DNA of 64,000 nucleotides, from assembly GCF_006974145.1 (NCBI RefSeq), contig NZ_CP039456.1, positions 1,332,001-1,396,000 on the forward strand, read 5' to 3'. The first letter of the stretch is position 1. Every line of letters starts with the position of its first letter. The translations under genes were made by a program, and so were the position numbers. The DNA is from Changchengzhania lutea. Lineage in GTDB: Bacteria > Bacteroidota > Bacteroidia > Flavobacteriales > Flavobacteriaceae. The notes below the pieces were generated by a model, which worked only from the letters and a program-made list of their open reading frames with translations, searched no databases and was not told the origin of the DNA. Below are positions 26,524 through 33,750 of the stretch, piece after piece.

Positions 26524-27087
26524 ATGAGCAAATTGCAATTAAGAGAAAAATACACCTTACTTAGACAATCTATAACGCATCAAGAGCGCGAAAATTTAAG
26601 TTTATCGATAGCTAATCAAGTTCTAAAATTGCCTATTTGGGAGCATCTGTTTTATCACATTTTTTTAGCTATTGAAGAAAAAAAAGAAATCAATACAGAT
26701 TATATCCTCAACATTTTATCGGGTAAAGACAAAAACGTTTTAATATCGAAAAGTCATTTTAAAACGGGCGATATGTCTCACTTTCTTTTAACGGATAATA
26801 CTATCATTAAGAAAAACAAGTATCATATTCCTGAACCCGTTGATGGTATTGAAATTACAGAAGATAAAATCGAAGTGGTCTTTATTCCTCTTTTAGCATT
26901 TGATGAACAGGGCAATCGGGTGGGTTATGGTAAAGGATTTTATGATCGGTTTTTAGCTAAATGCAAGCCTACAGCTATTAAAGTCGGGCTGTCCTTTTTT
27001 AAAGCTGAAACTGATAATATAGATGTTTTTGAAAGTGATGTGAAGCTCGATTACTGTGTGACGCCGGATCACATTTATCGGTTTTAA
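26524..27087 (+). CDS. 5-formyltetrahydrofolate cyclo-ligase
   Basis: 187 residues; converts 5-formyl-THF to 5,10-methenyl-THF with ATP in the cytoplasm. The signature IPLLAFDEQGNRVGYGKGFY with YDRFL following is the ATP/folate binding block, and an N-terminal REKYTLLRQSI helix is typical. It starts 6 bases after the previous gene and overlaps the convergent lspA gene by 4 bases at its 3' end, leaving no room for an intergenic terminator. Confidence 0.93.
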   Translation: MSKLQLREKYTLLRQSITHQERENLSLSIANQVLKLPIWEHLFYHIFLAIEEKKEINTDYILNILSGKDKNVLISKSHFKTGDMSHFLLTDNTIIKKNKYHIPEPVDGIEITEDKIEVVFIPLLAFDEQGNRVGYGKGFYDRFLAKCKPTAIKVGLSFFKAETDNIDVFESDVKLDYCVTPDHIYRF

Positions 27088-27707
27088 TGACTCTTGGGAA
27101 ACGCCTTTTTATTAAACACAATTAGCAATAGAAAACCTGTGCTAATCGCCATATCGGCAATATTAAAAACAGGTTCAAAAAAGTTAAAGCGTTTCCCACC
27201 ATAAAAAGGGAATGCTTCTGGAAGGTCTATTTCAAATAAAGGAAAGTACAACATATCGACTACCTTCCCATGCAGTAAACTATCATAGCCGCCAGACTCC
27301 GGTAAAAATGCCGCCACTTGGCTTACACTATCATCAAACCATACACCGTAAAATACAGAATCTATAATATTCCCTAAGGCACCTGCAAAAATAAGAGCGA
27401 TGGCCCATATTAAAATCACTGGACGCCGCCTGGAAGTGGCATCATACAACCAATAGCCAATTCCAAAAATAGCCACTATTCTAAATAGCGTTAAAGCAAC
27501 TTTGGCGCTCCTATCATCAACAAAGGACACAAAATCGCTAATTTTAGTACCCCAAGCCATCCCATCATTTTCAATAAAATAAATTTTAAACCATGAAAAC
27601 ACTTCTAAGCTTTCATGTAAAGCAAAATGGGTTTTAATATAAATTTTACTTATTTGATCTATAAGTAAAATGAGCAAAATGACAACTATGGATTTTTTTA
27701 GAGACAT
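27084..27707 (-). CDS. lspA: Lipoprotein signal peptidase (signal peptidase II)
   Basis: 207 residues with four membrane helices; cleaves signal peptides of diacylglyceryl-modified prolipoproteins in the inner membrane. Catalytic aspartates are D151 in GKVVDMLYF and D185 in FNIADMAI; the conserved LLIDQISKIYIK and FIENDGMAWG blocks are present. The protein is longer than Proteobacterial LspA (about 165) owing to an insertion before GKVVDM (about residues 125-150), which is usual in Bacteroidota. Its product is needed for the many lipoproteins encoded in this window. Confidence 0.95.
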   Translation of the reverse strand: MSLKKSIVVILLILLIDQISKIYIKTHFALHESLEVFSWFKIYFIENDGMAWGTKISDFVSFVDDRSAKVALTLFRIVAIFGIGYWLYDATSRRRPVILIWAIALIFAGALGNIIDSVFYGVWFDDSVSQVAAFLPESGGYDSLLHGKVVDMLYFPLFEIDLPEAFPFYGGKRFNFFEPVFNIADMAISTGFLLLIVFNKKAFPKSH

Positions 27708-27773
27708 TATAGATAACGCTTAATGATTTATTCCTACTGATAGCTAATGGTGTTAGTAGGAATCACAAATAAA

Positions 27774-27800
27774 AACGTCTCGTTTGTTAGTCGAGACGTT
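27774..27800 (-). terminator. Stem-loop terminator downstream of the ileS-traR genes
   Basis: AACGTCTCG and CGAGACGTT pair perfectly; read on the minus strand the stem is followed by TTTTATTT. It lies about 190 bases after the traR stop. A second stem, ATTCCTACT/AGTAGGAAT at 27730-27763, lies nearer lspA, and a 9-bp inverted repeat TTGTCAATT/AATTGACAA at 27925-27956 is closer to traR. The 283-base gap holds nothing else recognised. Confidence 0.55.
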
Positions 27801-27990
27801 ATCATTTATATTTAAAATAACTTGGTGTGCATTTTTTGTCAGTTCGGGTGATTTTCGATAAAAAATCATATTAAGAACACTAGTTTTATAACTAAAATTT
27901 GATTCTCGATACTAATTTTTCTCATTGTCAATTGTATAATTCACTCGAATTGACAAATTTTATTCAAAATACACAACAGGTAAAATATTC

Positions 27991-28365
27991 TTATTGCATG
28001 TTTTTAGCTTCAATGCTCAACGTCGCATGCGGTACTAATTTTAAACGTTCCTTGTTTATCAATTTGCCCGTAACTCTACAAACGCCATAGGTTTTACTTT
28101 CAATTCTGATCAGGGCATTTTTTAAATCACGAATAAACTTCTCTTGCCTAATTGCTAGTTGAGAATTTGATTCTTTACTCATCACAGAACTACCTTCATC
28201 AAACGCCTTAAACGTAGGCGATGTATCTTCAGTCCCATTATTATGGTCATTCATATACGCGCTCTTTATAAGCTCTAAATCATGTTGTGCTTTTTCGATT
28301 TTTTCCGTAATCAGTAATTTGAATTCGGCTAAATCTGCATCTGCATACCTTATATTTGTATCCAT
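27991..28365 (-). CDS. TraR/DksA-family protein with degenerate zinc finger
   Basis: 124 residues from ATG 28365 (MDTNIRYADADLAEF); the frame is open upstream to 28425 but that would overlap ileS and adds an unlikely N terminus. A coiled-coil region (about 10-85) is followed by the DksA C-terminal block YGVCRVTGKLINKERLKLVP with HATLSIEAK. DksA-type proteins bind RNA polymerase through the secondary channel and tune transcription with ppGpp. Of the four zinc cysteines only one (in GVCRV) remains, which is common in Bacteroidota relatives. It starts 13 bases after ileS and is probably co-transcribed with it. Confidence 0.85.
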   Translation of the reverse strand: MDTNIRYADADLAEFKLLITEKIEKAQHDLELIKSAYMNDHNNGTEDTSPTFKAFDEGSSVMSKESNSQLAIRQEKFIRDLKNALIRIESKTYGVCRVTGKLINKERLKLVPHATLSIEAKNMQ

Positions 28366-28378
28366 TTTGTTTGTTTTT

Positions 28379-31300
28379 TTAATGTATTTGAATAAATAGC
28401 TTGGTGTTGATATCGTCAAATGCAATCTCTATACCATTATTCATTACGTCTTTAATTTCTAACACTTCCGCTAATGTTTCTGCCTTAATATATTCTCTAT
28501 TTGTTTCTATGGCATTTGCCACATGTTCATCGTTTTGAAATATGACATCAATCTTATCAGTAACCTCAAAACCTGAATCTTTTCGCAAGTTTTGAATACG
28601 GTTAACAAGCTCTCTTGCAATACCTTCTTTACGCAATTCATTGGTTATGGTAACGTCTAAGGCTACTGTTAATGCACCTTCGTTTGCCACTAACCATCCT
28701 TCTATATCTTGTGATGTAATCTCGACATCATCAAGTTCTAAAATAATACTTTTTCCGTTAATATCAATATCTAATTGACCATTTTGCTCGATTTTTTTAA
28801 TGTCTTCGGATGTAAACACCTGAATAGCAGCTGCAATAGACTTCATGTCCTTACCAAAGCGAGGCCCAAGGATCTTAAAATTAGGTTTTATCTGTTTTAC
28901 CAAAATACCTGAAGCATCCTCTAACAGAGTGATTTCCTTAACATTGACCTCATGTTTTATCAAATCTGAAACCGCCAGAATTTCTTCCTTTTGTTGTTCA
29001 TTATCAACAGGTATCATTATTTTTTGAAGTGGCTGACGCACTTTTATCTTTTCCTTTGCTCTTAATGATAATACCAAAGAAGAAATGGTTTGAGCACTTT
29101 CCATTTTTCGCTCTAAACTTTTATCAACATATGCTGCATCAAACACAGGGAAATCAGCTAAATGTACACTTTCAAAATTTTCCTTTTTAGTCACTGAATT
29201 TAGATCTAAATACAGCTTGTCCATAAAGAAAGGAGCGATAGGCGCACCTAATTTCGCAATGGTTACCATACAAGTATAAAGCGTTTGATATGCCGAAATT
29301 TTATCGGTTTGGTAATCGCCTTTCCAGAAACGCCTTCTACTTAAACGCACAAACCAGTTACTTACATAGTCTTGCGTAAAATTTGAAATGGCTCTAGCGG
29401 CTTTTGTAGGTTCGTAATCTGCGTAATATTCGTCTACTTTCTGAATTAACGTATGCAATTCAGAAAGAATCCAACGGTCTATTTCTGGTCTTTCATCTAG
29501 AGGTATTTCCGCCTCAGCATAACTAAATTTATCTAAATTAGTATACAATGTGAAAAACGAATAGGTGTTATAAAGCGTTCCGAAAAACTTTCTCTTTACC
29601 TCTTCAATACCTTCTAAATCGAACTTTAAATTATCCCATGGATTGGCATTGCTAATCATATACCAGCGTGTGGCATCTGCACCAAAAGTGGACAACGTAT
29701 CAAACGGGTCTGTGGCATTTCCTAAACGTTTAGACATTTTTTGTCCGTTCTTATCCAATACCAAGCCGTTAGACACCACATTTTTATAAGCCACAGAATC
29801 AAAAACCATCGTCCCAATGGCATGAAGGGTATAAAACCATCCACGAGTTTGATCGACACCTTCTGCTATAAAATCGGCAGGAAAGGCTTTTTTATCATCA
29901 ATGAGTTCCTTATTTTCAAACGGATAATGCCATTGTGCATAAGGCATAGCGCCCGAATCGAACCAGACATCAATTAAATCGCTTTCGCGGAACATTTTTT
30001 GTCCGCTTGGCGATACCAATACAATTTGATCAACGATGTTTTTATGCAAATCTATTTTAGCATAGTTGGCTTCGGAATGGTTTCCAACTTCAAAGCTTTG
30101 GAAGATGTCAGATTCCATAATACCTGCCTGAACGGCACGTTCCATTTCTGCTTTAAGTTCTTCAACCGAACCAATACAAATTTCTTCTGTGCCATCTTCG
30201 GTTCTCCAAATAGGCAAAGGAATCCCCCAATAGCGTGAACGTGATAAATTCCAATCGTTTGCATTTGCCAACCAGTTTCCAAAACGACCCGTTCCAGTGG
30301 CTTTTGGTTTCCAGTTGATGGTTTCGTTAAGTTCATACATCCTATCCTTAACATCGGTTACTTTTATAAACCAAGAATCCAAAGGATAATAAAGAATGGG
30401 CTTATCTGTTCGCCAACAATTTGGGTAACTGTGTTTATATTTTTCAACCTTAAAGGCTTTGTTTTCTTCTTTTAACTTGATGGCCAGTTCAACATCGACT
30501 GAACGTTCGGGCGCTTCGCCATCATTGTAATATTCGTTTTTAACATATTTACCAGCAAACTCTCCCATTTCTGGTCTGAATTTCCCTTGCAAATCGACCA
30601 ATGGCACTAGGTTGCCGTTTTCATCTTTGACTAATAGTGGTGGAATTTCAGGTGTAGCCTGTTTTGCCACTAAAGCATCATCTGCTCCAAATGTTGGTGC
30701 TGTGTGTACAATACCAGTTCCATCTTCAGTCGTAACAAAATCGCCAGAAATGACTCTAAATGCATTTTCTGCATTATCGTTTGGTAACGCATATTTTAAA
30801 AGTTGTTCGTATTTTATACCGACTAAATCTGAGCCTTTACATTCTGCTATTACTTTAAATGGAATTTTCCTACTGACTGTTTGAATATCTGCCTCAACCA
30901 TAAGTTGAAGCTTTTTTTCATCAAATTCATAACCATGTTCATAAAATACAGATTTTAACTTAGGAATGTCTTTTTTGTATTTCACCAATAAATCAAAAAA
31001 CATTTGAAACTGTACATCCATTAGTTTCTTACCATACAAAATCTCTATTCTTTCTGTTCCTCCAATTTTAGCTTCCTCTATATTTGAAAACTCAATCGAT
31101 GAATCAAGTTCAAAAAAAGTTTTTTTATCAAATTGGTAGTCAACTAATTTTTTTGCAAGTATCACTTTAACAGGCTCAAATGTATATTGATTATAGGTTT
31201 CAACTAAAACATAATCAATCTTAGAACCCACTGTTAATGCCGTATTACTAGGCAAGGTCCAAGGTGTGGTGGTCCACGCTAGAAAAAAAATCCCCCCAGC

Positions 31301-32026
31301 CCCCGAAGGGGGAGTTTGTTGCTCTTCCCTAAATTGAAACGCTTTATAAAAAGTGTTCATATTTCCCCCTTCGGGGGTTAGGGGGAATTGCGCCACAACC
31401 GTAGTGTCCGTAACATCTTGATACGTCCCAGGTTGATTTAACTCATGTGAGCTTAAACCTGTCCCCGCTTTTGGTGAATATGGTTGAATGGTATAGCCTT
31501 TATAGATTAAGTTTTTATTGTAAATCTCTTTGAGCAACCACCAAACACTTTCCATGTATTTGGGTTCGTAAGTAATGTATGGATCATCCATATTTACCCA
31601 ATAGCCCATTTTTTCGGTTAAATCATTCCAAACATCTGTGTATCGCATGACTGCCTTTCGACACGCTGTATTATAATCTTCTACAGAAATGGTTTTACCA
31701 ATGTCTTCTTTAGTAATCCCCAATTCTTTTTCAACGCCTAACTCTATAGGTAAACCATGTGTATCCCAGCCTGCTTTACGCTTAACTTGATAGCCTTTCA
31801 TGGTTTTATATCTGGGGAAAATGTCTTTAATAGCACGCGCCAAAACGTGATGTACTCCGGGAAGTCCGTTTGCAGAAGGTGGCCCTTCAAAAAACACAAA
31901 GGGTTTGTTGCCTTCGCGTGTCTCCACACTTTTTTCAAAGATGTTGTTTTCTTGCCAATAGCTTAAGATATTATCCGCTACTTTTGGTAAGTCAAGTCCT
32001 TTATATTCAGGAAATTTAGCGCTCAT
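28379..32026 (-). CDS. ileS: Isoleucyl-tRNA synthetase
   Basis: 1215 residues, class I synthetase charging tRNA-Ile. The HIGH region is GPPSANGLPGVHHVLARAIK (about 48-68), WTTTPWTLPSNTAL marks the start of the editing domain, GTGIVHTAPTFGADD is within it, and GQKMSKRLGN carries KMSKR; the C-terminal anticodon-binding region and extension follow. It is longer than the roughly 1130-1150 residues I expect for this group: about residues 213-247 (PLTPEGGNMN through SGAGGIFF) are encoded by a pair of inverted REP-like repeats inserted in frame just before the WTTTPWT motif, and there is extra sequence around residues 290-380 in the editing domain. Start MSAKFPEYKGLDLPK is typical. traR follows 13 bases downstream. 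Confidence 0.96.
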   Translation of the reverse strand: MSAKFPEYKGLDLPKVADNILSYWQENNIFEKSVETREGNKPFVFFEGPPSANGLPGVHHVLARAIKDIFPRYKTMKGYQVKRKAGWDTHGLPIELGVEKELGITKEDIGKTISVEDYNTACRKAVMRYTDVWNDLTEKMGYWVNMDDPYITYEPKYMESVWWLLKEIYNKNLIYKGYTIQPYSPKAGTGLSSHELNQPGTYQDVTDTTVVAQFPLTPEGGNMNTFYKAFQFREEQQTPPSGAGGIFFLAWTTTPWTLPSNTALTVGSKIDYVLVETYNQYTFEPVKVILAKKLVDYQFDKKTFFELDSSIEFSNIEEAKIGGTERIEILYGKKLMDVQFQMFFDLLVKYKKDIPKLKSVFYEHGYEFDEKKLQLMVEADIQTVSRKIPFKVIAECKGSDLVGIKYEQLLKYALPNDNAENAFRVISGDFVTTEDGTGIVHTAPTFGADDALVAKQATPEIPPLLVKDENGNLVPLVDLQGKFRPEMGEFAGKYVKNEYYNDGEAPERSVDVELAIKLKEENKAFKVEKYKHSYPNCWRTDKPILYYPLDSWFIKVTDVKDRMYELNETINWKPKATGTGRFGNWLANANDWNLSRSRYWGIPLPIWRTEDGTEEICIGSVEELKAEMERAVQAGIMESDIFQSFEVGNHSEANYAKIDLHKNIVDQIVLVSPSGQKMFRESDLIDVWFDSGAMPYAQWHYPFENKELIDDKKAFPADFIAEGVDQTRGWFYTLHAIGTMVFDSVAYKNVVSNGLVLDKNGQKMSKRLGNATDPFDTLSTFGADATRWYMISNANPWDNLKFDLEGIEEVKRKFFGTLYNTYSFFTLYTNLDKFSYAEAEIPLDERPEIDRWILSELHTLIQKVDEYYADYEPTKAARAISNFTQDYVSNWFVRLSRRRFWKGDYQTDKISAYQTLYTCMVTIAKLGAPIAPFFMDKLYLDLNSVTKKENFESVHLADFPVFDAAYVDKSLERKMESAQTISSLVLSLRAKEKIKVRQPLQKIMIPVDNEQQKEEILAVSDLIKHEVNVKEITLLEDASGILVKQIKPNFKILGPRFGKDMKSIAAAIQVFTSEDIKKIEQNGQLDIDINGKSIILELDDVEITSQDIEGWLVANEGALTVALDVTITNELRKEGIARELVNRIQNLRKDSGFEVTDKIDVIFQNDEHVANAIETNREYIKAETLAEVLEIKDVMNNGIEIAFDDINTKLFIQIH
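31291..31386. repeat. Pair of inverted REP-like repeats inserted in frame in ileS
   Basis: Left copy 31291-31314 (TCCCCCCAGCCCCCGAAGGG then GGAG) and right copy 31364-31386, its inverted near-copy (CCCCCTTCGGGGG then TTAGGGGGA), face each other across 49 bases. Each consists of the palindrome CCCCCGAAGGGGG plus an outer C block. Both are translated as part of IleS. The same layout occurs at 18590-18702. Confidence 0.85.
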
Positions 32027-32160
32027 TAATCGTTGATTCTTATAAGTTCGCGAATTTAAGGAATTTTGATAAAAAACCCACCCATTTGCGGTAAAAGCGT
32101 CAATTTAAAATGTCGTGAACTTAATTTCATTTAAATTAGCAATAATTCAACACGGTATAT

Positions 32161-32189
32161 GCGTTAATAATCCCTTGATTAGCGTTAAT
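32161..32189 (+). promoter_or_regulatory. Direct repeat GCGTTAAT spaced by two helical turns
   Basis: GCGTTAAT occurs at 32161-32168 and again at 32182-32189, 21 bases apart, upstream of and overlapping a possible promoter for the PepSY-like gene. The spacing is what a dimeric activator or response regulator would use. Regulatory role is an inference. Confidence 0.35.
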
Positions 32190-32200
32190 TAGAATGCCAA

Positions 32201-32208
32201 AATATTTG
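32201..32208 (+). promoter_or_regulatory. Candidate -7 element for the PepSY-like gene
   Basis: AATATTTG differs from TAnnTTTG at one position; a TTG at 32175-32177 lies 23 bases upstream, inside the usual range for a -33 element. It would start transcription about 30 bases before the ATG at 32244. Confidence 0.33.
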
Positions 32209-32243
32209 TATCATTGAAACAAATTAATCCTAAATTTATAATT

Positions 32244-32672
32244 ATGAAAAATTTATCAATAGTTTTTGCTCTGGTATTTATGGCCTTGACCTTCAGTTGT
32301 AATCAAAATGTAAACGGGCAAGCGCCAGAAGCGGTAAAAAAATCTTTTCAAGCCAAATATCCTGGGGAGAATGATCCTGACTGGGAGAAAGATTCAAACG
32401 GTAATTACGAATCTCACTTTAAAATTGATGGCATAAAATACAGAGCCGATTTTAAACCCGATGGAATGTGGATAGAAACGGAATCCAGCATAGAGAAAAA
32501 AGACTTACCGAAGGCCATTAGAGAGAAAATTGAAAATGATTATGAAGGTGAAATCACAGAAATTGAAAAAGTAGACCATCACTCAAAAGGGATTTTTTAC
32601 GATGTGGAATTCAAACAAAAAGGTAAAAATAAAGATATTGAATTCAAGGCCGATGGGAGTGTAATAAATTAA
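32244..32672 (+). CDS. PepSY-like lipoprotein
   Basis: 142 residues from the ATG at 32244, which gives a lipoprotein signal (MKNLSIVFALVFMALTFSC); the in-frame TTG at 32214 is less likely. The mature protein carries two PepSY-like segments (AVKKSFQAKYPGENDPDWEK and AIREKIENDYEGEITEIEKV), each followed by a G-x-x-Y-x-V/A-x-F strand pattern. Such small periplasmic proteins are found in Bacteroidota and often respond to envelope or metal stress, but the role is not known. It precedes the serine hydrolase gene by 71 bases and may or may not belong to the same unit. Confidence 0.75.
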   Translation: MKNLSIVFALVFMALTFSCNQNVNGQAPEAVKKSFQAKYPGENDPDWEKDSNGNYESHFKIDGIKYRADFKPDGMWIETESSIEKKDLPKAIREKIENDYEGEITEIEKVDHHSKGIFYDVEFKQKGKNKDIEFKADGSVIN

Positions 32673-32743
32673 TTCTAAATCCTTTTCCTCTCTTTAATTA
32701 TTATGGCATATTAGTTGCCATAACGTAACCATACAAATTATCT

Positions 32744-33742
32744 TTGAAAATGATGAAAAGCTTAAGAATATCTTTAATTATATTGATTTCGCTCAGCACC
32801 CTGACTTCCATGGGGCAAGATACTAGGGTTAAAAAGAAAATTGGAGTTGCACGAATACCTATTACTGTAATTAATGATACTATTCTTGCGCCATTACCGA
32901 TTAAGCATATAGAGGAAATTGAGCCTATTTTTGAATTGCAGGACAAAACCCTTCAATCTTTACTTAATAAAGAAATCAACCGTAACCCCTCATGGAAACG
33001 TTTAGTAGCCAACAAGTCTTTAGCTATCGGCATTGTAGATTTAAGTGATTCTGATAACATTAAATACGCCGGTATCAATGACGAGAACATGATGTATGCT
33101 GCAAGTTTACCAAAAATTGCTATTTTATTGGCAACGATGGATGCTATTGATAAAGGTGAAATAGAAGACACAAAAGAAGTTAGAAACGATTTGCGACTCA
33201 TGATAAGTAAATCTAATAACCAAGCATCAACCCGAAATATAGACCGTATAGGTTACGAGAAAATAGAAGCAGTCCTTAGAGCGCCAAAAACAAAACTTTA
33301 TGATGAAGAAGTTGGTGGTGGCTTATGGGTTGGGAAGCGTTATGCTGCTGGTGGAAGGCGATATCCTGAGCCTTTAAAAGGCTTAAGTCATGCGGCCACA
33401 GCCAAACAGGTTTGCAGTTTCTATTACCAATTGGTCATGGGGAATTTAATAAGTACAGAACGCTCTAAAGAAATGTTGGAAATCATGAAAAATCCAGCAT
33501 TACATCATAAATTTGTAAACACGTTGGATAAAATTGCTCCGAAAGCAGACATCTACCGCAAATCTGGTTCTTGGAAAAATTACCATTCAGACTCCGCTTT
33601 GGTATGGGGACCAAAAAGAAAATACATTATAGTAGCGCTAGTAGATAATGATTATGGTGAGAAAATTATTCGGAATCTTGTGATGCCTTTAGAGAAGGTC
33701 ATGAAAAAATCCCGAAATTTGTCCAAACTTAAAAAATTGTAA
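32744..33742 (+). CDS. Exported serine hydrolase of class A beta-lactamase/PBP fold
   Basis: 332 residues with a signal peptide ending near SMGQD. All three penicillin-recognising motifs are present: SxxK as S121-LP-K124 (AASLPKIAIL), SxN as S157-N-N (SKSNNQAS) and KSG at K273 (YRKSGSW). The protein can therefore be an active acyl-serine enzyme, a D,D-peptidase-like or beta-lactamase-like hydrolase in the periplasm. The class A Glu166 (ExxxN) loop was not identified, so it is not called a resistance beta-lactamase. It lies 8 bases before the translocase-like gene and is probably co-transcribed. A similar enzyme is encoded convergently at 36563-37879, each hydrolase being paired with a larger partner. 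Confidence 0.82.
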   Translation: MKMMKSLRISLIILISLSTLTSMGQDTRVKKKIGVARIPITVINDTILAPLPIKHIEEIEPIFELQDKTLQSLLNKEINRNPSWKRLVANKSLAIGIVDLSDSDNIKYAGINDENMMYAASLPKIAILLATMDAIDKGEIEDTKEVRNDLRLMISKSNNQASTRNIDRIGYEKIEAVLRAPKTKLYDEEVGGGLWVGKRYAAGGRRYPEPLKGLSHAATAKQVCSFYYQLVMGNLISTERSKEMLEIMKNPALHHKFVNTLDKIAPKADIYRKSGSWKNYHSDSALVWGPKRKYIIVALVDNDYGEKIIRNLVMPLEKVMKKSRNLSKLKKL

Positions 33743-33750
33743 TCTAAATT

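Noticed and set aside
27899-28090. Short plus-strand open frame in the lspA-traR gap
   Set aside because: It runs antisense into the traR gene and has no recognisable signals.
28365-28425. 20-residue extension of the TraR/DksA-like protein
   Set aside because: It overlaps ileS and is not typical of the family; ATG 28365 leaves a 13-base gap and a normal N terminus.
32744-33742. Annotation as a class A beta-lactamase resistance gene
   Set aside because: The three core motifs are shared by many serine hydrolases and the deacylation Glu loop was not found; context points to an envelope role.
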